64,000 nt of DNA from Megalobrama amblycephala (lineage: Eukaryota > Chordata > Actinopteri > Cypriniformes > Xenocyprididae), in assembly GCF_018812025.1 (NCBI RefSeq), contig NC_063066.1:4732382-4796381 (forward strand), in the 5' to 3' direction. Made by a program: the position numbers and the translations under genes. Shown piece after piece: positions 1 through 33,718 of this stretch. The stretch's first letter is position 1. The number at the start of each line of letters is the position of its first letter. The notes beneath the pieces were generated by a model. It saw nothing but the letters and a program-made list of their open reading frames with translations. It ran no database searches and was not told where the DNA came from.

Positions 1-185
1 AATTAGTAACGTGACATAGACTGAACATTAAAATTGAGATTTGTTGAATTGATTTGAGTAAATGCATATACAACAACACAAGTGTGATTTACCATTTTAA
101 ACCATTAACCAAATAATAATTTTAAAATTGATATTAGCAGATTTCTTTAGTGTTACAAACTAACTGCGAGTGTTTTGCTGTTCAG

Positions 186-277
186 ATGAGGCGGGTCCAG
201 GTCCGGTGAAGAGCAAGTACGATGCACTGGACTTTGACGCTCTGCTGAAAGAGGCCCAGAGAAGCCTGCATCGCTGA
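186..277 (+). CDS. ppargc1b: PGC-1 family coactivator, last coding exon (probably PGC-1 beta); partial
   Basis: A 3' splice acceptor (TTCAG) at 181-185 is followed by an open frame ending at TGA 275-277. With a G carried over from the previous exon the frame reads [11 protein letters not shown], then [17 protein letters not shown], then HR and stop. The PGC-1 alpha and beta coactivators end in this same KY(D/E)xxDFDxLLKEAQ tail after the RRM. They co-activate nuclear receptors and NRF1 to drive mitochondrial genes. The beta paralog is preferred because the next gene, pde6a, is convergent with it, matching the human PPARGC1B-PDE6A neighbourhood. The tail alone would also fit PGC-1 alpha. All upstream exons lie outside the window. 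Start phase 1 (the first base of the codon is in the previous exon). Confidence 0.85.
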
Positions 278-3200
278 CACGCCTTACCACGCCTCCAGCG
301 ACACGCCCTGTCCGAGACTCTCCTCAGCACCTCAACCAAGGCACTTCTTCATGTTTACATTTTGAACATTGGAATAAAAAAATAGACCTTGTCACTTCTA
401 ACTGAGGATCGGAGGACATTGGGGCGGGAGGATTACAAACGAACAGAAACAGCTCTGACACACTGGACACAAGTGCTGCTTCTCGTGTGTGTGTTTGATG
501 CCATTCATGACGTTGCGAGCGGCTCGGGCTTCGTAGCAAACCGCACTCTTTTCCATTGGTTGTTGTGACGTGCGTGTGCTTTTTTTTTTGTTTTTTTATT
601 TGTTTCCCTTGTCTTCTTTTCATAGACCTGCAAGGTGCTTTCACCATTTTGTCGTACAAATATATAAACAATAACTGCTTTGTATTAGCGAAACTTTGTG
701 GATGTTCAACTCTGTGTGTGTGTGTGTGTGCGTGTGTGTGTGTTACGACGAAAAGTGGATTTAAAAAAATGACAAACAAAAAAATCCTACAAGGTAGAGT
801 TTACAAATCAAAAAGTCAAGAAAAAAAGTAGTCTTTTTGTAATTTTAGTGCTTCCTTGATTTCATCTATGCACTCAACCGAGGTAGTGCTTCTTTGGTCT
901 GACCTCTACCCTCCTCGGCTGTGGAAGGGGCTTTTGCTGCTGAAGTCCAAACCCGACTGTACTACCATTTTTTTTTACATTAAAAAAAACTTTCTCCTAT
1001 CCCAGCTTAAAATTGAAGAGATTCAAGTAAACACAAATCCTGAAAAGTGTATCAAAATACTGCTCTGTTTGTTTGAGCAGCCTGACACAGCCAATGGTGT
1101 GAGTTTGGGGGCGGGGCTATCTATTTGGCTGACCAATTGGAAACCGGTTTGCATTTTTTAAATGCAGAAATTACTCTTCACCTTTAAAGGGTTAGTACAC
1201 CCAAAAATGAAATTTCTGTCATTAATTACTCACCCTCATGTCGTTCCACACCCGGAAGACCTTCGTTCATCTTCAGAACACAAATTAAGATATTTTTGAT
1301 AAAATCCGATGGCTCAGTGAGGCCTCCATTGACAGCAAGATAATTAACACTTTCATTGCCCAGAAAGCTACTAGAGACGTTTAAAACAGTTCATGTGACT
1401 ACAGCGGTTCAATCTTAACTTTATGAAGCGACAAGAATACTTTTTGTGCACCAAAAAAACCCCAAATAACATCTTTATTTTACAACATCTAATGATAGGC
1501 GATTTCAAAACACTGCTTCATGAAGCTTTACGAATCTTTTATTTCGAATCAGTGATTCGGAGCGCGTATCACACTGCCAAAGTCACGTGATTTCAGTAAA
1601 CGAGGCTTCGTTGCATCATAAGCGTTTTGAAACGTTTTGAAATTTCAATGGTTCACATGACTTTGGCAGGTTTGATACACGCTACGAACCACTGATTCGA
1701 AACAAAAGATTCGAAGCTTGTTTTGAAATCACTAGATATTGTTGAATTAAAATCGTTTTTTTTGTTGACTTGCACACAAAAAATATTCTCGTCGCTTCAT
1801 AACAATAAGGTTGAAGCACTGTAGTCACATGACCTGTTTTTCTGGCTATTGAAAGTGTTAATGATCTTGCTGTCAACGCAGGCCTCACCGAACCATCGGA
1901 TTTCATCAAAAATATCTTCATTTGTGTTCCGAAGATGAACGAAGGTCTTACGGGTGTGGAACGACATGAGGGTGAGTAATAAATGACAGAATTTTCGTTT
2001 TTGGGTGAACTAACCCTTACTGTTTCAGTTGCCAGAAGGCGACCCAATCCAGTTTAGAATTCACAAAATTCCAAATCTGACAGAAATGGAATGTACGCAT
2101 CACAAATGCGATCGTACCGCCCATCCGATTGGTCTCGATTTGAAAGTACAGCGGAGCGGTCAGACTCCCGCAGCAGCACAGCCCTCACCGCAGGCGGTTG
2201 ACTCATCGGTTGAGAGAAGGGTGTCGGTAAACTATGAGGACGATCTTTCCAGAGCTCAATCTCATTAGAGATACGGTCGTATCTCTGCTTTGTTTACATG
2301 TCACTCTCTCATACTCTTTCTCTCTCTAAGCTCAAACACTCTTTTTTTACTCTCTCCTTTCTGACAGGGGAAGATCTGCGGGTTTTTTCTAGCTCTTACC
2401 TTGTGGCTATACTTCTCTATTTGTCCTTTGTGTGTGTGTTTTTTGAAGTCTAAACGTGTACCAGTGTATAACTGCGTGTTGTCCGTGTCTTTTATGGGGT
2501 CTAGGGATGGGCCTGTCCCTTATTATACGCCGGGACCCGTTGCTTTTATTCTGCAGGGGTCTCCTCGAACCTTCGGCCTGTGGATCTAGTGCAGTCGTGA
2601 GCGTGCGCGCTAGTTCTCTTTGCTCCCTGCCTCTCCCCTTGATCCTGAAACACACACCCCAAACCTGAATGTTTACATGACTGAATTCTCTTTCGACTTT
2701 TACTAGAGCGCACACTAAGTACAGAACGCCTTATTCAGTGTTAAAGTACCCTATCAGGACGTGCCTTTCGGCTTTCCCTTTTACGGTACTGAGCTGTTAC
2801 TTGGACACGGCCTCTGAATACTACAGACCAATTTGCCCAGTAAGATCGTGAGAAAACAAACTGAATGAGTGTTTGTGCTTAGTATGTATACTACTAAATA
2901 AGTGAGAGATGTGCTGGTTTACATGATTATATATATAAATAGAGAGAAGTATATAATGTGTATATAGCACTGTGTCTTGTGTAAACATGAGATGTATGGT
3001 TCTGTGCTGTACAGCGATGTGATAACGTGTGGTTTTCAATGGTGGGTCCGATTGGTCGTTGGTGAACCCGTTAAGCAATACAGAGAGATCCAGAAGGGAA
3101 TTTTAATTGATATGGCTTCATAAGTCAAACACTGTTGTATAAAGTGTCCCTTTAGAAGCGATTCTCTTTAATTACTTTAATATGTTTTTCTTTCTTTTTT

Positions 3201-4760
3201 TATGCAATTGAGATGCAATAGAGATCCTTTCTCACTGAAGAGATCGGTTGTTATAGGGGAAATCGGATCTTGTACTGTATGTTGTAGACGGCTCAGATCG
3301 TTCAAAAAGAAGGTTGATGTTTAGGGACTTTTTTTTTTTAAAAGGAAAATACACAGACAGCCCAATCTCACAAGGAGAGCCTTAAACCTTAGGTGGAAAC
3401 AAAGCTATCAGTCCTATCTGATCTCCTTTACAATCCAATGTGTTTTCTTTACTGAAGTGAGTAAACTTTTTCAATACAGCCATATTATAAAAGGTATATA
3501 CATATATATAATTATATATACACATATATATATATATTTGTGTGTTTGTGTAGATAAATATATAGATGATATAATTTGTTATAGACCATTTTATTCAGTG
3601 TTTCAGAACACTTCAATACATTTCAACACTGTCAATCTAGAATGTACAGATCCAAATAAAAAATAACAATAAAAAAAGATTTAAAAAAAAAAAAAAAAAA
3701 CTTCCAAAGGGAACCTTCTTCAATGCAATACATTTTTTCCAGCCCTCATTTTAGCAATCGCTAGACAAGTTGACCAAAAAGTACATTTGATGTTTGGATA
3801 CAGGAGAAGTGCGGTATCGCATCAAATCCATTTCATGAATGTCATGATCGTTTGGCTTGGCCCTGTGAGTGTGTGTGTGTGTGTGTGTGCGCGCATGTGA
3901 TTTCTTCCTCTCTCTCTCTCTCTTTTTTTGTTTTGTTTAGTTCATACAAAATGTCACTTTTAATTCACTACATCCGTGGCCCTGCAATTTGTTGTTCACA
4001 AAGTACATGCTCTTGCAAGATTGGAGAGAATTTTCCAATTGAATCAGCCTTGATTATATTCGGGGAAAGTTTATACTGTCTGTGTTAAACCTTGGGTCAT
4101 TTTTATCAAGAAGTGAATCTAGCGTTTTCGTCATTACGGTGCCGGAGCATCGGTTAACGAATCACACATCCATGTCGCATTACTTTGCTGCTTCAAGACC
4201 TTGTCTTTTGTGGAAACAAAATTTTGAGTCAAAGGGCATATATTTTTTTCATTGTATTGTTTTTAATGATTATTTACATCTAATGACTATCAAATTCGCT
4301 ATGATTTTCCTTTTTTAACGTAGTTTTTGGTAAATACTGCTAGCAAGATTTTATATTTTTACATATATTTGTTTCATTTTGAGTTTTTTTTATTTATATT
4401 GGTTTGGATGTCTTGAAATGGTGTTGGTTTTATTTTCAACTTTTTTTTTTTTTTTTTCTCTCGGTATTGTGTGATTTTCATACATCTTGAGAATGTGGAG
4501 ACAAAAGCATTTCAGTATTTTTAAATTGTTAAAATCTAGTTTCCTAGATCAAATCTATATAGTGGAATTATTTGATGTCATAAATTATATTTTAATTCGT
4601 GTAAATAGTTTTAAAAAAAATGATGGCTTCCTTTTAAACTGAACACATTTCTCTTCCGAGATTGTTTACATTATTAAACTGTAGAAACTGATCCTCATAT
4701 ACTGTAAAAAAAAAGTACATATATTCATTGTTTTGCCTCCAAAAAAATAAAATCCATAAT
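278..4760 (+). other. Probable long 3' UTR / downstream region of ppargc1b
   Basis: No coding exon was found here. Poly(A) signals AATAAA on the + strand lie at 373-378, 3655-3660 and 4746-4751, so either a short 3' UTR of about 120 bases or a long one of about 4.5 kb is possible. The stretch is AT-rich after 2900, holds GT microsatellites (about 711-742 and 3866-3892) and a 53-base AT-rich (TA) tract near 3488-3540. It also contains a TTAA-type palindromic element (1188-2017). The UTR call is inference; nothing in the sequence proves transcription. Confidence 0.45.
1188..2017. mobile_element. TTAA-flanked palindromic DNA transposon (AGGGTTAGTTCACCC family), 830 bp
   Basis: The left end reads TTAA then AGGGTTAGTACACCC, continuing through the ACTCACCCTCATGTCGTTCC block common to the copies in this window. 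The right end is the inverted repeat of this, ending GGGTGAACTAACCCT. The two arms are inverted for most of their length, so the element can fold back on itself. The right-hand TTAA is mutated to TTAC. No intact transposase is present. Same family as 7547-8911, 27780-28525, 43402-44179, 50307-50863 and the half copy at 25437-25621. Confidence 0.85.
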
Positions 4761-5179
4761 GAGCAACATTCAGCTTTGTAATTCATTCGTGTACTGCATT
4801 GCTATTTAAGCCATTGAATGATGCAGTAAGATGCAGAAATCAACACTAGTGCAACTTGAGGGAGGATTTTGACTTTTTTCCCCCTCCATGTTCCAAATGA
4901 CATTATGCATTGTATAAACAGACCAGCTCAGCTGGAAACAGTCTGATTGGTTACTGCATTGAAATGGCAGCCAATAGCAAATGGCATTCTGTGTTGTATC
5001 CATGCAGACTGCCTAGAATTTTAGATTGGGAAGCTAATCGTGGCGGTTCCTTTCACTGTGGGCATGTAGCAGAACATGCTGAATGAGACCACTGTTAAAG
5101 CAGCCACTCGGAGAGCTGGTGGCAATTTGCCGCTCTGCTGATTTGTGATTCAGATGTCAGAATAATCATTCCCTACGGC

Positions 5180-5181
<2 letters not shown>

Positions 5182-5230
<49 letters not shown>
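5182..5230. repeat. (GT)n microsatellite, about 24 units
   Basis: Uninterrupted GT dinucleotide tract in the spacer between the convergent ppargc1b and pde6a genes. It gives rise to spurious open frames of Cys-Val and Thr-His repeats on the two strands. Confidence 0.97.
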
Positions 5231-5233
<3 letters not shown>

Positions 5234-5687
5234 AGGATGCAGCACATTCATCTGAAAAAGCATGTGTATCTGCTGTCACGTCAGAGCTTATTTTGGCTTT
5301 TGCAGTGGTTGCAGATTTTCTTGACTCCACCTCTTTGCTGTGGGAGTGAGGTAAATGTAGCAGAAGACGTGACATCATAGTCGTTGACGTGCAGCGACTG
5401 CGTCTGTGGCATGACGTAAATGCTAGCGTCGAGTCCGCCTCTATTTTCTGTCCTGCCAATCGGCTCTCATCCTTCGCAGTCAATTAGGCCAACACCCCCT
5501 AGGTGTTATCCAATGCTTTTGTAAGACTGTTACGTATGTCCCAGTGGGACAGTTAGTACTAGCGCACACACACACGAGTGCAGCCGAGCATACTGCATCC
5601 TAGGGGCAGAAGTCTTATTTTGCACAGCAACAGAGTTACAAAGCTTTAAAAGAACGAGGCTAGGTTCAACAATTCCTCATTTGATCT

Positions 5688-5693
5688 TTTATT
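5688..5693 (-). promoter_or_regulatory. Candidate pde6a poly(A) signal
   Basis: TTTATT on the + strand is AATAAA on the - strand, about 355 bases after the pde6a stop codon. It is the nearest plausible signal seen and would place cleavage near 5665-5680, leaving about 0.9 kb between the 3' ends of the convergent pde6a and (long-form) ppargc1b transcripts. Confidence 0.5.
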
Positions 5694-6048
5694 TATACAT
5701 TTCTACATATACATATTAATTAAAAAAAAATAATGCAGCCTTTCCAAGTGTATTCACACTACTCTCTTTTACATGTTATTTAGTATGCATGAATTCTATT
5801 CTGTACAGTTTCAGCAAATATTCACTAAAGTTTCATAATTATAGCTTTAAAAAAAAACTGTTGATGACATTAACCTGGTGTGGGAAATGTTGCAATAGTC
5901 TGTTATCTGCACTAAAGGGTTTTCTTTAGCTTTAAGCTCAAGACTAGTGTAAATATTTGCCAAAGGACTTCCTGCAGAGAGAAATAATAAAAGTGGCCCA
6001 AATGATGGGTACATTGACATACATTTGTATTGTTTGTTTTTCCGCAGT

Positions 6049-27525
<21,477 letters not shown>

Positions 27526-27779
27526 TTTATCTTAGCTGTCAGTGAAGTATTACACCTTTCTATGCAGTGTTATAGTCGTCCTATGAACCCTGGCAGCAGG
27601 ACGCGGAGAAACACTTGGGATTACTGGAGATTGTTTTAAAGAAGCGTCTGTGTGCGCTCATAATCCTGTCCAACTGTAATTAGGATTATGACATTCACCT
27701 GACAGCAGTCACAGCCAGTACGCATAAACATTTGTTGACACAATTAGAACATCTGGAAAATGAGTAACTTTAGCTTTAA
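27526..27779 (-). promoter_or_regulatory. Candidate pde6a proximal promoter with two CRX/OTX-type motifs
   Basis: TAATCC occurs on the + strand at 27661-27666 and on the - strand at 27683-27688 (GGATTA on +), 136-163 bases upstream of the start codon. CRX, the photoreceptor homeodomain factor, binds TAATC(C/T), and pde6a is a rod gene, so this is a reasonable control region; short motifs also arise by chance. A TTAA element begins at 27780, leaving only about 250 bp of older upstream sequence next to the gene. Confidence 0.4.
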
Positions 27780-28525
27780 AGGGTTAGTTCACCCAAAAAA
27801 TGAAATTTCTGTCATTAATTACTCACCCTCATGTCGTTCCACACCCGTAAGACCTTCGTTCATCTTCAGAACGAAAATCCGAGAGGTATTTGACTCGTCC
27901 ATAGACTGCAATATAATCAACACTTTCAAGGTCCAGAAAGGTACTAAAGTCATTGTTAAAACCGTCGACGTGACTGCAGTGGTTCAACCTTAATGTAATG
28001 GAGAGACGAGAATACTTCTTGTGCGCAAAAACAAAACAAAAAAAATGACTTTATTCAACAATATCTTCAATATCTCTTCTGTGTCATTCTCATACGTTGT
28101 TTATGTCCAGCTCTTCCAGGTTCTACGTCAGAAAGCAGACTCATTATTGGCCGGCTCCTGCGTCAGCATCACATGCATGCATGGTGCTGCTCACGTGATC
28201 AGCTTTGGCCAATCCTGAGCCGGCATTCAGACGTAAACAAGGAAGCCTTCATTGTGCTTACTGCATCACCTGCGTAAGGATAATACAGGGAAGAGAAGAG
28301 ATTGTTGAATAAAGTCATTATTTTTGTTTTGTTTTTGCGCATGAAAAGTATTCTTGTCACTTCATAACATTAAGGTTGATCCACTGCAGTCACATGACTG
28401 TTTTAACAATGTCTTTAGTAGCTTTCTGGACCTTGAAAGTGTTGATTATATTGCCTCCGGATTTCATCAAAAATATCTTAATTTGTGTTCTGAAGATGAT
28501 TTTCATTTTTGGGAGAACTAACCCT
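27780..28525. mobile_element. TTAA palindromic element just upstream of pde6a
   Basis: TTAA at 27776-27779 and 28526-28529 flank AGGGTTAGTTCACCC and its inverse. 746 bp with inverted arms; the middle holds GCATCACATGCATGCATGGTG. Lies between pde6a exon 1 and the 3' end of the TMEM216-like gene. Confidence 0.88.
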
Positions 28526-29051
28526 TTAACATTGAGGTTGTATAATTGAATATTGTTATATTTACATATTATTTTTCAAATAAATGCTGTTCTTAATGCT
28601 GCACTAAATCAGTATATTAGAATGATTTGAAGTAAAATAAAGATTGGAGTAATGGCTCAGCTTTGCGAGAATAAAATTACATTTTAAAGTATATTCAAAT
28701 ATAAACCAGCTATTTTAAATTGTAAAAATAATTCACAATATTTCTGTTTTACTGTATTTTGTGTTTGTGTGTGTGTGTGTATGTGTGTGTGTGTAGTAAA
28801 TATGTGACAATTGTTTCACTCTACCATTTAATAATGGCAATCTTTACATTTACATAAAAAATTGTGAACTGAAATTTGCTTTTATAACATCTCAAGTTCT
28901 ACATAATAAAGGTGCTTTATAAATATTAGAAAAAGTATATATATGAAATGTCTGTTTTATGAAACATACATGTTTTGACAGCTGTCAGTCAGAAAGACTG
29001 TATCTTATTCTCTTCAGTCTTTTCATCCTGACATCAAAAAAGCAGATGGAC

Positions 29052-32000
29052 TTAATAAACGTTGGCCCTGAAAGAGAGTGAAAAAATACGGAATATAAAT
29101 ATCTAGTATTTTTAAAAGAATTTAAAATACCTTGTATTTTAATAAGCAAGTCAGTTACCTAATACCTTAAGAATTATATTCCAAAAATTGTTTCTGTATA
29201 TTCTCAATTTCATATATCTATAATCTATTCCATGTATATGTCTCTTTAATACTATGGGATAAATATGTTGAAAAACGAACAAAAAGTCACCTTGAAAAAA
29301 CAGAGATGGTCATCATTCCCAGAAGCAGCTCAAAGCCGTAAAAGCAGAGCAGCACAGCGTTGAGAACAACCTCAAGCCGTAAAACAAAGGTCTGAAGTAG
29401 CAGGTAGTAGACGCTCAGCACCGCACAGGGCACCAGAACACTAACACTCACAAACAGAGCCAGAGAGCGCTGGCACAGGTTCCCCTTCCAGCCTGAAAGT
29501 CATATTTCACATGCCATTATTTCATCTGCTACATGGATCAATGCACTTTCACCATTACAAAGAGTACAACAGGGTAATCAATCTGTGTTATGACAATCAT
29601 CCTCTCATCACCAGAGCAGGGTTGTGCTCCATTCAGAGCAGAGCAGAGAATGTCTTTAAAATTCAATTCTGGATTTAAACTGATGCTGCAAATAGAATGT
29701 AGAATTGTACATCAAATTTGAATTGAAGGCCTTCAAATGAAAAAAAAGAAAAGAAAAAAGAAATTGGTTACACTTTATTTTTATGGTGACGTAGTAACAC
29801 TACGTAATATTAATGAACTACATGTACTTACTATAGAGTTACGGTTAGGATTAGTTACTTGTAATTACGCATCATTTACTATTATTACTATAATAAATTA
29901 AGTACATGTACTAACGTCTAACTACTACCAAGAAATTAGTCAAAGAATTAGTTTTTAAATTATTTCCATTTTCATATGAATTGTTACTGTATTGTTGTTA
30001 TTTGCATTTCATTAATATGTTACATTATAGTTATACAAATGTACATTTACTTTAAGGACAATGGAAAAACGATTTTCTAGTTTTCCAGAATGCAATCATT
30101 TACCCCAAGGTCTTCAAAATCAAGTCAAACAATATAAATTTAAACTAACTGAACTGAACTGAAGTTTTACTTTTTTAATTTGTTGGATTCACAGAATTTA
30201 TTGTATTCCAATTCTAAGAAATATAATAGTCACATAATAATTACATAAAAGTCACATAATAATTACATTATTAATTTTAACCAATTAAGGCTATGTATGC
30301 CTTGATATGTATGTTGTACAATATATTTTTCTCTGATAAACTAATTAGAAATACACTATCGTTCAAAAGGTTGGGGTCGGTAAGATTTTTTAAAATGTTA
30401 TTGAAAGAAGTCTCTTATGCTCAGCAAGGCAAAATTTTGATTAAAAAATATAGTAAAAACAGTAATATTGCAATTCAAAATAACCCCTATTAATATATTT
30501 TTTATTATTTAAAAATTATTTAATTTTTAAGAATATATTTGTGTCGAAAACAGTTGTTCTGCTTAATATATCTAGAAACAGTGATGCTTTTTTCAGGAAT
30601 CTTTGATGAATAGAAAGTTCCAAAGAAGAGCATTTATTTGAAAAATTGTAACATTATAAATATCGTTACTGTAATTTTTGACCAATTTAATGCATCTTTA
30701 CTGAATAAAAGTATTAATATCCTTCCTCCAAACTTTTGAACAGTAGTGTATTTCTATTCAGTTAATTAGAGAAAAATGTATTGTACATATCAAGGAATAA
30801 TCAATCAATAATCAATAAGTCAATTCTACAGCTGCTATCTGTAGAACACACATTATGCTAAACAACATACTAACCATAGAAGAGTCTGAGGGTTTCAAGG
30901 CCCAGGAAGAGCAGCAGCAGAACGACATCCAATATCAGGTTAGATTGTGGGTAAGGGAGTATCACACCTACAAAAGCCAGAGCAAACAATAATGTGTGTG
31001 TGTATATGCATGTATGTGTATATATATATATATATTAGCCCTATATATATATATTAGGGCTGTCAAAAGATTAATCGCATACAAAATGAAAGTCTGTGTT
31101 TACATAATATATGTGTGTGTACTGTGTATAATTATTATGTATAGGCTATATAAATACACACACATTCATGTATAGATTAAAGAAATATTTTGATATATAT
31201 ATATACACTACCGTTCAAAAGTTTGAGATTGGTAAGATTTTTAATGTCTTTAAAAGAAGTTTCGTCTACTCACCAAGGCTGCATTTATTTAATTAAAAAT
31301 ACAGTAAAATCAGTAATATTGTGAAATATTATTACAATTTAAAATAACTGTTTTCTATTTGAAAATATTTGAAAATGTAATTTATTCCTGTGATGCAAAG
31401 CTGAATTTTCAGCATCATTACTGCAGTCGTCAGTGTCACATGATCCTTCAGAAATCATTCTAATATGATGATTTGCTGCACAAGAAACATTTATTGTATA
31501 CAATTGTACAAAATATTTGTGTACAATATTTTTTTTCAGGAGTCTTTGATGAATAGAAAGTTCAAAAGAACAGCATTTATTTGAAATATAATCTTTTGTT
31601 ACATTTTAAATGTCTTTACTGTCACTTTTGATCGATTTAATGCATCCTTGCTGAAAAAAATAAATTAATTTCTTTAAATTCTTCTCAAAAAAATAAAAAT
31701 AAAAATTCTTACTGACCCCAAACTTTTGAACGGTAGTGTATAATGTTACAAAAGCTTTGTATTTCAGATAAATGCTGTTCTTTTGAACTTTCTATCCATC
31801 AAATAATCCTGAAAAAAAAAAGTATACAACTGTTTTCAACATTGATAATAATAATAAATGTTTCTTGAGCAGCAAATCATCATATTAAAATGATTTCTGA
31901 AGGATCATGTGACACTGAAGACTGGAGAAATGATGCTGAAAATTCAGCTTTTCCAACACAGAAATAAATTACATTTTATATTATATTCCAATAGAAAACA

Positions 32001-32838
32001 GTTATTTTAAATTGTAATAATATTTCACAATATTACTGTTTTTACTGTATGTATAATTAAATAAATGCAATCTTGGTGAGCAGACAAAACCTAATATATC
32101 TAATATATATGTGATTTTTCTTAAATATATACATAAATGTGTGTGTATTTATATAGCCTATACATAATAATTATACACAGTACACACACATATATTATGT
32201 AAACACAAACTTTTATTTTGGATGCGATTAATCTTTTGAGATATATATATTAATGACTTTAATGACTGCATACATCACCTTTATAGATAAACATAAGAAT
32301 CTCAGCGATGAAAAATGCTGCAAAATACCAGCTGTTCAAATGAAACAGGATCTGCAGTGGTGTGGAGGACAACTGAGACTTTGTTAAGAAGCAACATAAA
32401 CAGAATAAACAAAGACAGACATGTAATTAAGAAAAGGGATGAAAGACCTGAAAGGATACAACAGGTTGTCTTCCTGCAGAAGTAAAAATGACTGAATTAA
32501 TGAATATAAGGAGGAGGATGGACTGGGGATGGTTGTAACTCTTTTTCTATTGAGGTGTTTTGGTCTTAAATCTCACAAATATTAACTTCATCTGACCACT
32601 ATAAATATTTAAAGATCTGTTATTGGCTAACTTTAAGAAATTATGTTGAAATTAAAATGTTGAAAATACTTAATATGTGCGTATTCTGTAACAACATTAA
32701 AAGGTTGGTTAAAATTCATGTTTTAATACAAAACAACGATTAAACAAAACCTATTTTTAGATTTTTGTCAATACTCAGTTTCACTAACGTAAAGACAAAG
32801 CTTTTGGAAGGTTTTATATATACATACATGCATGCATG

Positions 32839-32916
<78 letters not shown>

Positions 32917-33343
32917 AATCTCAATAAACAAAGTATGTACACTAATGATAAGACGAGTCGAGTTTGACCATGTTTTGTGCCACAAGCGGTAACAACTACT
33001 AACCCATGTCACAATCACAAGCTAGCAGATAAGTTAGATTAAATGTTCAGCTCACAAGAAATTGCGATTCATAAGCAACTCATAATTAAAAAAAACGTAA
33101 TCATGGCAAAACAACAGTAGTGTTGAGAATGGCTAACATTAGCTAGACGATGTTTTCTCTCCATCCGACTCAAAAGCTCATTATTTGACCGCTTGTTCTT
33201 TCACTAAACGTTTTATTTGGTTTCATTAAATGGCACCTGCTCTATTCACAATAAAACACAGGTAAATGGTGACGACGTTGAGCTAAAATCAACTTATTAT
33301 AATCAAACTCCACACCAGCGCCCAGCTTACCGTGTGCGGCCAT
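29052..33343 (-). CDS. tmem216: TMEM216-like transition-zone membrane protein, six exons, complete
   Basis: Exons: 33343-33331, 32473-32448, 32378-32279, 30967-30875, 29492-29291, 29067-29052; total 450 nt, 149 aa in frame. TMEM216 is a tetraspan-like protein of the ciliary transition zone (Joubert/Meckel complex with tectonic and TMEM17/231/67); it is about 145 aa in human. Key matches: LSSTPLQIL before the first membrane helix, YKGVILPYPQSNLILDVV between helices 1 and 2, GNLCQR after helix 2, and YYLLLQTFVLRLEVVLNAVL across helices 3-4. Four hydrophobic segments are at about 27-45, 56-75, 87-110 and 117-140. The start MAAHG needs the 26-nt microexon (32473-32448) to keep frame; its donor is weak (GTCTTT), and an 11-nt version is possible. 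TMEM80 is the nearest alternative but lacks GNLCQR and the LPYP match. The last exon gives only ANVY. Confidence 0.88.
29068..30874. other. Introns of tmem216 with dispersed repeat copies
   Basis: Apart from exon 29492-29291 there is no coding sequence. A piece with GGTTACACTTTATTTTTATG starts at 29767. The repeat copy at 30354-30752 (CACTATCGTTCAAAAGGTTG to CAAACTTTTGAACAGTAGTG) is the same family as 21532-22026 and 31207-31740. Confidence 0.6.
31050..32240. mobile_element. Nested foldback: outer inverted arms around two opposed copies of a second element
   Basis: Outer arms: GGGCTGTCAAAAGATTAATC at about 31057-31076 and its inverse (GATTAATCTTTTGAGATA) near 32226-32243, with mirrored blocks CATAATATATGTGTGTGTAC and GTACACACACATATATTATG. 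Inside are 31207-31740, a full repeat with ends CACTACCGTTCAAAAG and CTTTTGAACGGTAGTG, and 31741-32095, a partial copy of the same repeat in the opposite direction (TGAAGGATCATGTGACACTG against CAGTGTCACATGATCCTTCA). All lies in one tmem216 intron. Confidence 0.75.
32841..32917. repeat. Compound (CA)n(TA)n(CA)n microsatellite
   Basis: CA run, then TA run, then CA run in the first tmem216 intron. Source of spurious Thr-His and Tyr-Ile reading frames. Confidence 0.97.
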
Positions 33344-33453
33344 GTTGGATCGCCATGGAAACAGCATACTGAGGGCGAAGACAAGCATCATCCGTCCAAT
33401 CAAAACCCACATCAAGAAAACAGGCGGGAGTATTTGACACACATAGACATGTC

Positions 33454-33459
33454 TTTATT
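33454..33459 (-). promoter_or_regulatory. Candidate poly(A) signal for matrin-3-like gene A
   Basis: TTTATT on + is AATAAA on -, 260 bases after the candidate terminal exon stop (33719-33721) and about 110 bases before the tmem216 start codon. It supports gene A running past the hAT element to end here. Confidence 0.45.
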
Positions 33460-33718
33460 TGAGCAGAATCAATTCTACTGCATTGTTTTAGTTATAAATT
33501 GAACAGTACATTGCAAAAAAGTACATCATGACTTTTCTGTTGATTATACCAGATAAAATCAATAATGAAACAAAAGAACAACAACAAACACAGGGTGAAA
33601 TTAAAATAATTTGCATTTGTATGGAAATGCTCAATCATATAAAGCATATTATGTGAATTAACTATCATCGTTAAGTGTCTATGAAGGATTTCTGGATTGT
33701 CTTGATTCTTGTCATGGT

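Noticed and set aside
186..277. PGC-1 alpha as the first gene
   Set aside because: Tail is shared by both, but the convergent pde6a neighbour points to beta; kept as an alternative only.
324..831. Overlapping frames on both strands near the GT tract
   Set aside because: They cross the probable ppargc1b 3' UTR and a (GT)n run (Cys-Val / Thr-His); no motif or splice support.
5166..5483. Frames around the (GT)n tract with Thr-His or Cys-Val repeats
   Set aside because: Microsatellite artefacts.
29052..33343. TMEM80 as the identity of the four-helix gene
   Set aside because: The GNLCQR and LPYP positions and YYLLLQTFVLRLEV fit TMEM216 better.
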